Notes: generated by a model from the sequence alone, not told the origin. Shown: positions 1-12,133, counted from the first letter of the stretch. The stretch: DNA of 38,229 nt from Dimargaris cristalligena (GCA_027576995.1 JANBQC010000253.1:1-38229); one strand, 5' to 3'. Numbers and translations: made by a program.

Positions 1-18
1 CCCTCCAAAAATTAATAA

Positions 19-1374
19 TTAGCAGATGTCGAACATATCCACCGCTCCAGTGACATTGCGGTTGCCCATAATACGCCCACCAGCGAAAATGACCATACAG
101 TCACCCACCGTGGCCACTGATGCACCGGTGCGGGGGATATGGAAGCCCATGTAGTTACTCTCACTGGTCACCCACTTTTGGGTATGAGTGTTGTACACAT
201 CAATCGTCTTGGTCACAAGCCCGGACTGGTCGTTGATCAATCCGCCGCCGAATAAGACGAACTTGTTGCTAGCAAGGGAAGCGGTAGCGATTTGGGAACG
301 GGCTTCGGACAGCTGGAGTTTACCCCCTTGGTCCTTAGCGAGCCAGTGGGCGGAGGACTTGGTGGATTTAGCGAGGCCAACATCAAGCACTTCGACGTTG
401 GCGGAAAAAGTGGAGCCCGACGGGCTGCTGCCTGGGCTAGAGGGCGCCGTACGACCGCCGGCATAGAAGAAGTAGCGACCGGCCAGAAGACCAACTGCTT
501 CAAGCACCGCGGTCGACAGGTTGGGACCATTGATGAACAGGCTGTCAGATGATTTATCAGTTAGGCCTTCGTTGGATTTGAGGGACGTGGTAGTGATGAG
601 TCGGGTACGCTGGTCGACCTTCTGAACGGGTCGCACTTCGTTGGGGTTTTCGAAGTAATTGCCCCCTACGAGGACGCCCTTAACACTGGACTGCGAAGCC
701 GGATCAGCGGCGGAATCCGGCGAGGATAGCATAGAGCCAGTGGCCGGACCAAATGAGAAATACGGTATAGCCGAGGACGAGCTTCCTGCCTTCATAACCG
801 AAGAGGTCCATTGCAACTTAGCATCCACCATGTCCACCGTAGTCGACGCAACCATGGGGCTGTTACCAGTAGCCGCACTGGCGTCCGCCGAGCCACTGAC
901 AAAGACCACTCGGTCGCCTAGACTCAGGGCCTGGATATTGGCACGCGGCAACGATAAACGCGCGGGTGGATTGAGCCACTGACCCGTCTGGGTATCGTAA
1001 ATATCCACCACGTCACTGTAGGCGCTGGTGCCACTCACCATACCTCCGGCGAACAGAACGTACCGGTTAGCCAGGGTGGCACCGACCATGGACCGCCGGG
1101 CTTGGGATACATTCGAAGCGGACCATGTGTTGGTTTGGTGGTCGTAAACATCGACTAGAGTGGTGGGCTCGCCGACGTTATCTTCGCCACCGGCAAAAAT
1201 GGCGTACCGGGAGGTACTGGCCACCGCCATGGCGGAACGCGAGTCTTTCAACCAGACGTTCTGGTAGTTCCAGGTGGGAACATCGCTGGAGCTGTCCAAG
1301 GGAGCGGGGTGGACCAGGGGGGCGGTGGTCAGCAGGATGGGAAGGATGAGGGTGGACCAATAGCTGTATTTCAT
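19..1374 (-). CDS. Secreted kelch-repeat beta-propeller protein, single exon
   Basis: Intronless reading frame of 451 residues, ATG at 1374-1372, stop TAA at 21-19. Residues 1-23 form a classic signal peptide: a short polar start, a hydrophobic core (LILPILLTTAPLV) and a small-residue cleavage region near HPAP. The rest contains about six or seven kelch-type units, each with a hydrophobic strand ending in a di- or triglycine followed by a VDVYD-like strand and a Trp: YAIFAGG near 60, YVLFAGG near 105, GVLVGG near 235, YFFYAGG near 305, FVLFGGG near 375 and MVIFAGG near 430. This predicts a secreted beta-propeller. No transmembrane segment, GPI signal or extra catalytic domain is visible, so a binding or wall/extracellular role is more likely than an enzyme. 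Galactose-oxidase-type propellers are the main alternative, but their N-terminal carbohydrate domain is missing. The only two cysteines lie in the last blade. No neighbour lies within 7 kb on its upstream side. Confidence 0.85.
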   Translation of the reverse strand: MKYSYWSTLILPILLTTAPLVHPAPLDSSSDVPTWNYQNVWLKDSRSAMAVASTSRYAIFAGGEDNVGEPTTLVDVYDHQTNTWSASNVSQARRSMVGATLANRYVLFAGGMVSGTSAYSDVVDIYDTQTGQWLNPPARLSLPRANIQALSLGDRVVFVSGSADASAATGNSPMVASTTVDMVDAKLQWTSSVMKAGSSSSAIPYFSFGPATGSMLSSPDSAADPASQSSVKGVLVGGNYFENPNEVRPVQKVDQRTRLITTTSLKSNEGLTDKSSDSLFINGPNLSTAVLEAVGLLAGRYFFYAGGRTAPSSPGSSPSGSTFSANVEVLDVGLAKSTKSSAHWLAKDQGGKLQLSEARSQIATASLASNKFVLFGGGLINDQSGLVTKTIDVYNTHTQKWVTSESNYMGFHIPRTGASVATVGDCMVIFAGGRIMGNRNVTGAVDMFDIC

Positions 1375-1609
1375 GATGGATTACGTCGTAGTTGTGGTGA
1401 AGAGGGGAAAAGGAGAAGGGAGATGTGGGGTATACGGTCTATGCCAGGTGTTCACACAGCAGGGGTAGAGAGGTTCAATGTGGGGAAGAAAGTGTGCTGC
1501 AGCAGCGGGGGGTCAAACAAGTAAGACGTGGTCCTGGGTGTAAATACTCAGGCCACAGTATATTAGAGAATAGTGAAATAAAGTACGCTGGAGTGAGGGA
1601 CGAGGAGGA

Positions 1610-1621
1610 TTATATATATAT
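1610..1621 (-). promoter_or_regulatory. Possible TATA element of the kelch gene
   Basis: A run of alternating T and A lies about 240 bp upstream of the kelch start codon on the minus strand, where it reads GCATATATATATAATCC. It is the only TATA-like element close to the gene, but TA runs occur all over this window, so the assignment is weak. Confidence 0.25.
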
Positions 1622-4600
1622 GCAAATGCCCAATCTCTGAATAAGCGTAAACAGCCGCGTGGAAAGGACAGCCCAATCAGTCGGGGTCAGGGAGACAGGG
1701 TCGACAGATGATTCACAAGATGGCCCGTTGGGTAGTGTCGATGACGAGTGTGAATCAGTCAAGCGGGAGATTCCGATGGACGAAGGAGACTGGGAGGGTG
1801 GCGGTAAAAAGATTGGAATAAGATTGGTAAGGGAGAGTACAGTAGTTACAACCAGGAAATAAGGGGGAGAGAAAGGTGGCAGGTAGTACCAATTGAATGA
1901 AGGTGGGATAGGGTTTTTTGGCATTGCCGCGGCGAGCGGGGGGCTTTATATAGTGCTAGCCAGAAGAAAATAGAGGTGGCGATGAAGGGAAGGAATTCAT
2001 ATCCCAGGGTAAAAATAGACCGGTGGCTCCCCAGTGGTGGGAAATGACGCTGCATACAGCTTCTGGACATTCCTCCTTGAACCCAGTGATTCGTTGGAGT
2101 ATATGCGCATAGACGGCATCTATGACGGGGGGATTTGGTACTGAGGGAGTCCCTCTGGCTTGGGTCTGCATATGTCTGAACGGGTAATAGGGGGTCGTCA
2201 TCCTCCCCTGTGGGGGGCTCCTTCCTTCCTTTCTTCCTTACGAAGTAATGCCAACCCCACATTGCTAAATGAAACCAATACATGTTCCCTTCCCGTCTCA
2301 CTTGCTTAATCTAGGATAGCCTGTTATCACCTCCCTTCCGCTCAGTTTGTCTCAATTAATAAGCCCTCTAGGTCAGTATCCCACTCGGCATGACCAGGCT
2401 CCATCACCAAGCCACGAAGAGCACAGAGGAGGTTGAGAGTGAGAGTGAAGATCCTCTTGCGTACAAAGCAGTGCGGTTAAATTGGAAGTTGTATATCCTA
2501 CCAATAAACGATGCATACCCCCCTCTCCCTACTAACCTCACTAGGCCTATAACAAAAAATAGATGATTGAATAATTAACCAATACCCTATTACCCAATGG
2601 CGAGTCACCGGCGATGATCAGGGTGGAAGGTCATGGGAGATCACCGAGGCGCGGTTAAATGCACTGCGGCAAGGAGAGAGAGGAGGGGGGCAGCGCCTAC
2701 TACCCGACACTTTAATGGGTAGTAGTTACTGTCCATCCCTAGCGTGTAACCCGCCACCGGGACTTACAAGAGAAGGCGATTTTCAATGAAGGCCAATATC
2801 AATCTTATTGGGATTCTGTTACTCGACCTCACTTACTTCCACCCAAGATCAACCTCGACCGACCGACTGAAAGAAATACGATTCGCCAATCCGGTAGCAA
2901 GAGGTCGACGGGCGATGGCTCTAACCCCTTAGGAGGCCGAGAGCACCCCAAAGTGTCCCCTTCTGTTTTTAGTTTTAGCTTACAAAGCACAGGCAGGGAA
3001 TATTCATAGATCCATAGGACTTACTGGGGCTATTGCTATTGATCCGCATGGAGTGGCGGCGCACTGGTCACATCCATCGAATCCTCCAACTGGGTTGGCA
3101 AATCCTCCCAGATTGTGGGAGTCGCGTAAAAATAGCCCGCTGGTATGGTGAACTTCCCCCCTCCCTTCCTTCCCACTCTCTCACATTTTAGTCAATATAT
3201 TTGGCGAGCAATCAAACTCGCTCATGAAACAGACCCACCCATTCACTCTCCCGCAGGTTTATTTCCCCGTATATATGGTAGGCACCCCTCCCATCAGCTG
3301 ACCCACCGATATATAATCCAGGCGAATATTGCCAAGTTTTCGACACAGAAGCCGTGGTCCGTTTGGTGGGTCTCCACTTATAATCTATTTTAGGACCATT
3401 TATAAATACGGCGATTTTCGGCCAGGGTCAATAGACGAAAGTGGCCCACAACCCTGTGAGAATTCCCACCTTTCGAGGGTTTGTTTGGGTGGCAATCGGT
3501 ATCCACTGCATAGGTGAGGTGTCGGCCATGCTGGGGCAGGCATTTAACTAATTGACCTCCAGCGATATAGTAGAGATTGGGCTCCACGCGCTATATATTT
3601 GTGTATGGATTGATCACAGCTTATCAAGGGTTTGCTTATTTTTACATAGGCCGGCCAATCATAGCACCAGAAGATGGAGTAGTATAGTGTAGTGAGCCAG
3701 TTACTACAGCTTTAACTGTGACCATAGCTGCCTTTGGCAGCATTGCCATGGGGCGATGAAGTTGGCTAAATTGGGTGAAGCATCTCTGAGTAGCCACTTG
3801 GCGAGCGTCTCCATCAGTGTGAATATTAACGGTCCGAGTACTGGTTTACGCTACTCTGCGGGCCTTTCGTAACCTACTATAAGCCAGTCCGCATCGTTTA
3901 TTGTACTTTCCCGCTGGGTCTGTATTACTATATCACTGATTGTATTGGGAATACGACTCAAAATATTGGATTTTGAAATAAGGCTGTTTTCCATCCCCAC
4001 CAGGGATTATTTTCAGCCCTAAATCGCTAGGCGGCCCTCCCCAAAAGGTCAACCATTCAAAATACCGGTAATGTATTCCACATTTTATCTGAACATGGCC
4101 TGTCCTATTATTTTTCACTCATCCCTTCTTCTCTACTTTGGTAAATCCCGATTTTCCAGAACCCAACAGAATAGCAAAAAGCCAATTATAACTGATATAT
4201 ATTGGTGTATATACAGGCCCAAGGGAGCGGAAGAGGGGGGCGCTCGACGAAATCACCCGAATAGATTTTACGACCGATTCTCCAGGGTTTCTCCAGGCCA
4301 TATTGGAAATCTAGCTGGAAGATTATTTTGCCGACCTGGCTAGTCCGTGATTTATCTATTGGTGGCTGAATATATTCGTCAATTTAGGGGCGGATTGGGT
4401 GCCTATGTTATTTATTCTTTTAGCATTTCCCACCGCCTCCCGCCATTCGGTCGGCTCACTCGTCTATGCGTGCACTCAACAGATAGCCACTTTGCCAAAG
4501 TCATTGATTCTCACATTTATAATGGATAAATCAGTAACCACACGGAAATAGAGCTATGCTAAACAGACCAGGGCATGGCCTTTTCCTTCCCTAATCTATA

Positions 4601-6000
4601 AATTCAGGCTTTAGTAGAAGTATGCATGGGGGTTCCCTGCAGCAACTTCCCTGACCAACCGAAACTGTGGCAGTCTTGGCCATGCACGATAGATGGCCCC
4701 CAATTTATTTCCTCCCATCGAATGGGGGATATCTACGGATGACTATTTTATTATGGGGTTTTTAATAGTCGGTGTAATAGGGCCGTGAATTTCACGTTAA
4801 CCCGGTAATAGGAAACGGGTGGGACCTCAGCCATTCGGAAGTACTCTCGTAGATTAGCGTAAACGATAGCGGATGTTCTCATTATTCATAGTCAAGCTAA
4901 AAATACTATTTTCGTGGGATTTTGAGTTCACTCAAATGTCCGGCATGCTCGCATGGATGGCACAATAGGGCAATCGAGATACCAAATAGTCGCTGTAAGA
5001 TTAATCTAGCCTTTTTTGTCAAAGTGTAAGACTCCAAACTACCACCGGGGCTTGCAATTAATGGATAAGATGCATACATTAGTCTAGTGTGGGTGTAAAC
5101 AATCACAATGGTTGGGCCAGGGTGATAACAAACTATGGTGGAATAAAGGGCATATGCTATAATAAAAATACCATATGGGTGAAACTCGGCCCAGCTATAT
5201 AAGGTTTGCATTATACGTGTATGGGAAAATATATGGGAAATGTATTTTTAACTAGTAATAGTGGCCGAATCTAATGGATTTTTCGTAATACAGCTTGGAT
5301 GAGCTTCTCCCATATAATGCAAAACCATAGCCATCCCTTTATCTAAACAGCTAGCGTGGCCGCAGTTACTCCCCAATTTTACCGGATACATCAATGCGTC
5401 CTACTGGTGCATTTCCCTGGCTACTTGTAGTCTCCCGCCTCGGCCGACGTGAATTCTGCGCTCCTTAGCACTTCCAAAGTCGAATATGAACCATCCCAGT
5501 AAGACTGTCTTGGGACATTTACTATCGCACCTTGTCCTTTAAGCAGTTGGTTTATTTCGGGCCATCTCGCCGGCATCTAGTTTTCTACTACCCTCGTTAT
5601 TATGCACCATTGCGTAGCGCGGATGCCCTAGTAAATAGTTGGTCCAAAGATTCACTGACCCATGTGGAGTCATTATGCTAATATTGCGTCAATAATCGAA
5701 TGTACCCACGCCATCAGCGACCTAAACCCTGGCCGTTCTAATGCACCTCCGGTGCTCACTAAAATTAGTGCAGCTAATCTGTGGCTTTCTGACTGGCCCA
5801 AGCCAACTAGATGTCGAAAACTCAATGGTTTGCCAAGGAGGACTACATCTGCAAGATAGCCCCTCTTAGATATTGCCCCAACCGCATTCAGATCCGAACT
5901 ACTAAAGTCCTTAACCAGTAATCTACCAAGTTCTCTGGGCCCGGTTGGATTAGGCGCTATTTGCTAGGCGATATGGGCGTTAAACAAAACGGTGCAGGGT

Positions 6001-6021
6001 AGCCACTGCATTACAGTGGCT
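6001..6021. repeat. Perfect 8-bp inverted repeat with 5-nt loop
   Basis: AGCCACTG (6001-6008) is followed by CATTA and then by its exact complement CAGTGGCT (6014-6021). It would form a small hairpin in RNA. Nothing else marks it as functional, and a few such repeats are expected by chance in 38 kb. Confidence 0.4.
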
Positions 6022-9000
6022 TGAAGCCAGGATTCTGCCGAGGTCGTACGATCCACGACCATTGTGGCATCGGTCGAGTAGGCCCCCTCTCCTCTCATGT
6101 TCTATCTACTCGTCTCGCCTCCCGGCAATTCCTTTTGAGGTCCCCTTCCACTCACTCAGCCCGATGGCTCGAGCCTAATCAAACCTTAATCGGACATCAT
6201 ATATATATTTTTATCTAACTAGATGTACATTTGGCTTATCCGGCCGCCCCCATTGCTGAGTTTTTATCCTCGCCGGGAGCGTACTGCCTGGCCCGGTGGG
6301 GTCTATGCCGTATGATGGGGGTCGATATTACACCTGCCCTTTTCTCTATCGGATGGCTGCGGTCCATGGCATGTTTTTGCTGGGTGGCTCGAGAAGTCGC
6401 TTACATTCTCTCCCCATCTCCTCCTCCTCCTCCATTTCCCTACCCGTGTTATTGTACCACCTTTACTCTCCTTTGTTCACCGACCATTCTATTCTCACAT
6501 GTTGGGTATCCCAACCGAGAGTTAGCCGCTCAGCCCCTATCTCTTCGGTCTCTCGGCCCACTCATGGCGTCAGCGTATGTTACACGTTATATGATCCATG
6601 CTATGAACCATAGTTCGAATTTCCCTTCCAATATCGTCGTCGACCATTCACTATTTTCATTTGGGTCGTACACCAGCCCCTCTCCTCCCCCCTCTCCGTT
6701 GCGATGGTTTAATCCTTAAGTCGACGTGGTCTCTAAGGGTTGGCTGGGAATGCTTTGGGTAACATCGACTCACACTAGCCATCTTCGATTTTTTCAGACA
6801 CTGGAGAGGGTTTGCCCCGTTCCCCTGTTTTTCTATATCAATTTTTTTTCCTCTTTCGATGATTCCATGCTCCTCAGTTGCCCCGAATTGGGAGAACTTG
6901 GGTTCTCCTCTTAGTGGCTAGGTCTGGCCTAGATCAAGGCATGATCCATGACGCCAGGTGAGAACGGTTGGTGTAATAGGGCCAATGTAACCTTTGACGA
7001 AACCCTAACAGCATGGCCGAGAGAAGACCGGCCTGGCCATCATTCATTGGAAAATATATAACCACTATACCATGTAATACGCAGCAATTCATAACACTGA
7101 CTATTGGTGAACCAGATTCCCGTAGCGCCTCGCTGGTCCACTAGAATGTTCTGTGGTGAATACCTTATTCCTCGAGGTAGAGAGGGAGATACCATTTACG
7201 ACCAATATGAGACTGGTAATACTATCCTAAAAATTGGGGAGGGAGGGGCATGGGTCGGTTTTCGCACCAACCAAAATGACCCCCTTTATTTCGGGGGCGG
7301 GGGATACATTTACAAAGACGCACAGCACCCCTATTCCCTCTTTTGGTGCACCTTGTTCTTTTGTCAAATCTATGCCCCCCCCTTCTCTACACCCTCTTTC
7401 ATTTCCCATTACCATGCACGCCCATTTAGTGAAGCTCGTGTGGGGTTTCCATTCTTGTATTCGTAAAAACCGGCTCGAATGATGAGGGTTTAGAAAAACA
7501 CCCAGCTCCCCCAGAGGTACACCATGTCGGTATCACATCGCATCTCTTTATCGAGCGCAGTTGATGCTCATAGTCAGCCAAAGTATAATTTTAACACATC
7601 TGGACCGAGTCAAAATGCATCATCTCTACCCACAGATGGGGTATTCGCACTCGGCACTTCTCCCTATAGCCCTATAGCCCTTTCTCTTGCTTCCCTCTAT
7701 TTTCTCCCATTCACCCGAATCAACGGTGTGGGGAAATGTATACTTAGGTGGCACAAGTGTAGCGATAAGTATATGGATAATATAAGGTTCTATGACTTGC
7801 TCTTATGCCGGATGCTCTCACTTAGTCGGCACCCTGCTCTACCCGGAGTCTGCCTCTGTCTTACTACCATTGGGGATCCTAACTGCACAATAGCCAACTT
7901 GCTATTATCCCATTTTCAATTTTTTCACTTCATTTTCTTCATTTTATTATTACTCCTCTTCCCCCCTTTTCCCACTTGTCCTACCCACCCTCTCATATCT
8001 ACTCATTGCAAAGAGTTAATGTGGTACCTACAAGTGTGTCTACCGACCGGTCTATGGTATCGAAATCCTGCCCAGTCAAAACCACCCACACACCTGTGGT
8101 TTCCCTGGCCTCGGATAGGGCGATCCGTCCCAATATTGGGGCCATTGCTGAGCTTAAATATATTGATTTATTATTATGCACACCAACCTATACCCGAAAG
8201 TGAAACTCCCCCCCTCTCTCTCCCTAGGAACACCGTCAATCATGAAAAGGCAAAAGTCACTTTGCTAGGTATGCTTAGCCGCCCGCCCGTCTATCTGTCT
8301 GTCCAACATTGGTAAATTAGGATTGTATCAATTACCAAGGGGATTTCCCTGCCCTCATTGTAGGGTAAACCTGAATGGGGAAGTTGGTCGGGTATGATTA
8401 AAGGGGAGGGAGAGGGGGATGCGGGCTAAGTCCAAACTGGCCATCGTGATCAACCGCCTCTAAGAGCGGGGCTGACCATTAAAATTCTGGCTAAAAATAA
8501 TAACAGTTCAACTCTTGGGGATAAGTTAGGGCCGTCTAGCAAGTGAGTGAGTTCCAAGCTGATCGAAACATCCCTACCGAGATCTCATTGATTTACAGTA
8601 GATGCGGGGGAAGAATAGGAGAAGGAGGGGGAAGGGGAAGGTCATGAAACTGACCCAGCTGATTGGCACTGTATCGTTTAATGATACGGTTACTTGGGTG
8701 TATACAGTCCTGATTTTTCTACCATCGGGAAGTTGGGGGTCCTTTGGATAAGTGCCACTATGGCCCCAGCGTAGCCGGCGTTTCTATTACACGGGGTTTT
8801 AAAGTAGGAGGCAAAACCAGGCGGGCATCGAGAGCGGGGGCGGGCTAAATGACCCTTCAACCAAATAATACCTAAATCCCCATTCACTGCCCTCGCTTTT
8901 AATCATTAGAGTTATTTCTACATTAATCCATGATGAGACTACTGTTGTATATTTAAGGGAATATATGTGATATTTATATGGTATAATTACAGGGTAAGGA

Positions 9001-9183
9001 GAACATTTTATAATCGCAGAGATTACACCTTGACGTAGCTCCAGACGTGAGGATTTTAGGATAAGAACGTGAAAAGTTATTAGGCGGGAATTGAACAAAA
9101 AAGACCAAAAAAACAACAACAACAACAAAAACAATACTAATCTAAAGGATATAATATAGGTAATGTCACGGTAATATTTTTTT

Positions 9184-11319
9184 CTATTCAACTTTGTGGA
9201 GACGAGACAGCTCACTTTGGGCCTGGGCCAGCTGGTAGTTGGCCGAATCCAACGAGGTGGTCGTTTCATGGAGCTTATTCATGTACGACTGGAAGGCCAT
9301 ACCCATTTGGTCAATCTTACTTTCCAGATTGCCGATTTTAGCCAACAGGAGGTCATTGGTGGCTGGGGGCTGGTTATGGTGGTGGAATTCAGGGACCGAG
9401 TGAGTGGCTTGGGCGGAAAATACTGGGGTGGGGGGTTCGCTGCGGGAACGATGAGATTCAACGGCGGATGTCAACAGTGAAGATGTCGACTCGTTGGGTT
9501 TACCCGGGAGAACGGCCGTGGAAAGAAACGGGGAGGAGTTATTGTTATTCAGCGTACCGGTGGAGGGGACTGGGGCCAAGGGGTGCGCATAGTACTGGGG
9601 GCATAGAAGGGTCGCAGTGGCCAGTTGGGTCAGACTATCGACTTGGGATTGATGGTGGTGGTGCACAGCGTGAATGGACTTGGCCGGCTGAACGGTAGCG
9701 GGCAGGGATTGGTGGGACTCGGGTTGGGAAGGTGTGCTCTTCACGGTGTTACCGAAAACCAAATCATCGCTAGCCCCCAGTCCCTCACCGTCCTCATAGT
9801 CTTCGTCGACCTCTTCGTTGTCGTCGTCGTCTTCTTCTTCTTCTTCTTCTTCATCTTCCTCGCCGCCGGTCTGGGTTTCGGTATCGTAATCCACACTAGC
9901 CCGGCGCTTGGTTCCTCGGCTATCCTCGCCTTCCCGGGTACGTTTCCGACCACCACTAGTGGAGGAGGCGGGGGTGGTGGCGGACCGGACGGAAGGGGCG
10001 GGCGAAGGGTTCTGGACGACCTGTTCGAACGTGGACTGGTCCAAATCGGCGAAGAACTCGCGGACTTCCTCAATGGGGGCATTTTCCAAGCTGTACGAAC
10101 TCTTGGGATAATTCCCTTTAGTTTCCTTGCGGGCGTTGTTGGTGTACTCCAAAACACTTTTAATTTCCCGGTGAAAAGGGCAAGCGCGTTGTTCCCGTAG
10201 CGGAACTCGGACGTTATAGTCGCTGGTTTCCTTGTACACCCGGGCCATATTCTTCCACTTGTGCTGGCACTGGACCCAGGTCTTGTCGTAGCTGGCCTTG
10301 CGCAACTCTTGCGCAATTTGCTGCCACAGCACCTTGTTGCGCTTCTTAACGACAAACTCCCAGTTGAGTTGGTTGCGCAGAGTCACAAGCAGTTTAGTTT
10401 CTTCGTGACCCCAGACGGTAATGGTTTTGATATCGCTTTCGGAATTAGTAACAGCAACAGCAGCGGAGGTGGAATTGGCAGTAGTCGTAGTAGTAATAGT
10501 GGCAGTCATGGGAGTGGTGGAAGCGGAAGTGGAGAGTCCAGCAGTAGCACCGGTTGAACCGGCCTGGTGGGAAGCCAAAGGGAGAACGGCACGGGGGCTG
10601 TTGGGGGCTTGGCCCGCGCGGGGTGGGCTAGCGACTCCCGACCGGGGGGAGGCCGACGTCAGATGATACTGGGGGTTGGAAGGGCTGCCCCCTACTCCCC
10701 GGGCTTTGGCGTAGAATAATTCGCGGTGGTAGGCGGCATCACTACCGGCCGGAACCATAGTGGAATGAGAGGAAGGGAGGGGACCATTGGTATAATAAGC
10801 TTGGCCGGTCGATCTCGAAGGAGCTCCCGAAGGGTAGGGGCCGACGGGACTACGCGAAGGGATATCGTGGCGGTAATGTAGGTGGGCGGAGGAAGAGGCA
10901 GCAGCAGCAGACGCGGAGTTATGGGGAAGGGCGTACATGGGTGACCGGTGAGTTCTGCTGTAACGATAGGTACCGTTAGGTTGGGCGGGAGCCGAGCCGT
11001 AGTTGGGTCGGTGCAGAAGTTCAGGGGACAGGGAGTGAGGTTCAGCCCGAAGGAGCGTATGGGAAGACGGGCCACGGTGGTGGGGTTGTTGTTGGTGTTG
11101 GTGTTGTTGGTGGTGGGGAACGGAAGGGTAGTAGGCTATGGCGCGGGAAGCTGCGCTCGGGTCGCCCCGCGGGTAGTGAGCAGCGGTGGAGGTGGTGTGA
11201 CGCTCGGTCATAATGACTGGAGGGAGGGAGTTGGAGTCTTTGCGGACGATGGTGCGGGTATTGGGGGTATTAGACATAGTGGATTGACCCGAGGTGGAAC
11301 GACGCTGCTGAGGGTTCAT
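9184..11319 (-). CDS. Trihelix (Myb/SANT-like) transcription factor with acidic tract and C-terminal coiled coil
   Basis: Single-exon frame of 711 residues. The ATG at 11319-11317 (MNPQQRR) is chosen as start; the codon three positions upstream is TTG. Residues 1-295 are low-complexity and rich in Ser, Pro, His and Gln, typical of a disordered regulatory region. Residues about 299-367 form a trihelix-type DNA-binding domain: a first-helix Trp (TVWGHEE), LWQQIAQEL in the second helix, and a third helix with WVQCQHKWKNMARVYK, matching the qCk-Kw-nl pattern of the family. A basic cluster (GRKRTREG, TKRRAS; about 458-473) looks like a bipartite nuclear signal. An Asp/Glu tract follows (about 482-513), then a His-rich linker, and the last 55 residues form an amphipathic coiled coil for oligomerisation. 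Known trihelix proteins bind promoters as dimers or larger forms; the target genes here cannot be inferred. Ends with TAG at 9186-9184. Confidence 0.85.
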   Translation of the reverse strand: MNPQQRRSTSGQSTMSNTPNTRTIVRKDSNSLPPVIMTERHTTSTAAHYPRGDPSAASRAIAYYPSVPHHQQHQHQQQPHHRGPSSHTLLRAEPHSLSPELLHRPNYGSAPAQPNGTYRYSRTHRSPMYALPHNSASAAAASSSAHLHYRHDIPSRSPVGPYPSGAPSRSTGQAYYTNGPLPSSHSTMVPAGSDAAYHRELFYAKARGVGGSPSNPQYHLTSASPRSGVASPPRAGQAPNSPRAVLPLASHQAGSTGATAGLSTSASTTPMTATITTTTTANSTSAAVAVTNSESDIKTITVWGHEETKLLVTLRNQLNWEFVVKKRNKVLWQQIAQELRKASYDKTWVQCQHKWKNMARVYKETSDYNVRVPLREQRACPFHREIKSVLEYTNNARKETKGNYPKSSYSLENAPIEEVREFFADLDQSTFEQVVQNPSPAPSVRSATTPASSTSGGRKRTREGEDSRGTKRRASVDYDTETQTGGEEDEEEEEEEDDDDNEEVDEDYEDGEGLGASDDLVFGNTVKSTPSQPESHQSLPATVQPAKSIHAVHHHHQSQVDSLTQLATATLLCPQYYAHPLAPVPSTGTLNNNNSSPFLSTAVLPGKPNESTSSLLTSAVESHRSRSEPPTPVFSAQATHSVPEFHHHNQPPATNDLLLAKIGNLESKIDQMGMAFQSYMNKLHETTTSLDSANYQLAQAQSELSRLHKVE

Positions 11320-12133
11320 ATCAATCAATGCTGGAGTTATAGAGAAATAGTGAGGAGACTGGGGAACCGATTGGCAGTAGATGCGGTGGTGATTGCCCTT
11401 TAAATAATGATAATGGCTTGTCGTCCTTGGGTTATTGACAGACGAAGAGGGTAATCGGCCAATGGTAAGGGATGTGTACTATAGTGGTGAGGACCAAGAA
11501 CAGCTAAATATAAAAGTGAGGCAGAGAGAGAGGCGGATGAAAATGGAGGAGAAGTAGTGTGAGTGGACTGAATATAGCTTAGGTAGGATTATGGCTGCAA
11601 TATGTTAGCGAAGTGTGCAGTGAGGGAAATTAGATAATTGTACAAGTGAGCAGAGGGGCTATTTCGGTTTCTACGAAGAGTGACGCTTCGAAATCTAGGC
11701 GGAATGGTCCAAACTATAGGGTAAATAAGAGCAAGGTAGGAGCGAGCGAATGTATAATACACAATATCTTGAGTGTAGTGAAGTGAAGTGATGTAATATT
11801 TAAGCACGATAAGGGAATAGAAATAGAAAAGGCCAAATAGGAGAAGGGGGTTAGCGAGTAAAGTAACTAAAGTGGGCAAGGCGGACCTATTTATATATAT
11901 ATGGGGGCCGAGAGTGGTCTAGAGGAGGGGAGAGGGAGAGGCATATCTGTTAACGCATTATAATACAGTGCCGAATAAAGGGACCAACGATTTACCTACA
12001 ATCCCCCTCTATTAGGGGATGGGCGATGTTAGTTAAGTACACAGACAATGCTTTACGGGTAAGCCAGTGTACACCTAATAACACACCAGGGCACAGCAGC
12101 CAATCTCAAGTAGGGCTGTGGTTAAAAATTATT

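Larger units (their letters stand above)
1375..9183. other. 7.8 kb interval with no recognisable gene
   Basis: Both strands were read for family motifs, splice-linked exons and RNA genes; none was convincing. Reading frames of 60-160 codons occur on both strands but show no domain, no conserved motif and no partner exons. The stretch from about 6.0 to 8.35 kb is pyrimidine-rich on the plus strand, which removes stop codons and creates long chance frames; just right of it (8.35-8.7 kb) the plus strand becomes purine-rich. The right end must hold the 3' untranslated region of the transcription factor gene, which ends at 9184. An intron-rich, fast-evolving gene or a non-coding RNA could still be hidden here. 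Confidence 0.6.

Noticed and set aside
1846..2301. 151-codon minus-strand frame
   Set aside because: No motif; lies upstream of the kelch gene in probable promoter DNA.
6231..6719. 162-codon plus-strand frame
   Set aside because: Same pyrimidine bias, no recognisable motif and no linked exons.
7524..8315. 263-codon plus-strand frame with ATG
   Set aside because: It lies in a C/T-rich block where stop codons are rare, shows no domain or motif, and its residues (Leu, Pro, Ser, Phe runs) simply mirror the base bias. Kept only as part of a finding.
9625..10355. Long antisense and shifted frames of 190-200 codons over the trihelix gene
   Set aside because: They mirror the acidic-tract repeat and the strongly supported frame on the minus strand; their sequences are repeat artefacts.
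11320..11328. Upstream non-ATG start of the trihelix protein
   Set aside because: The codon at 11328-11326 is TTG; the first ATG three codons later is the natural eukaryotic start.
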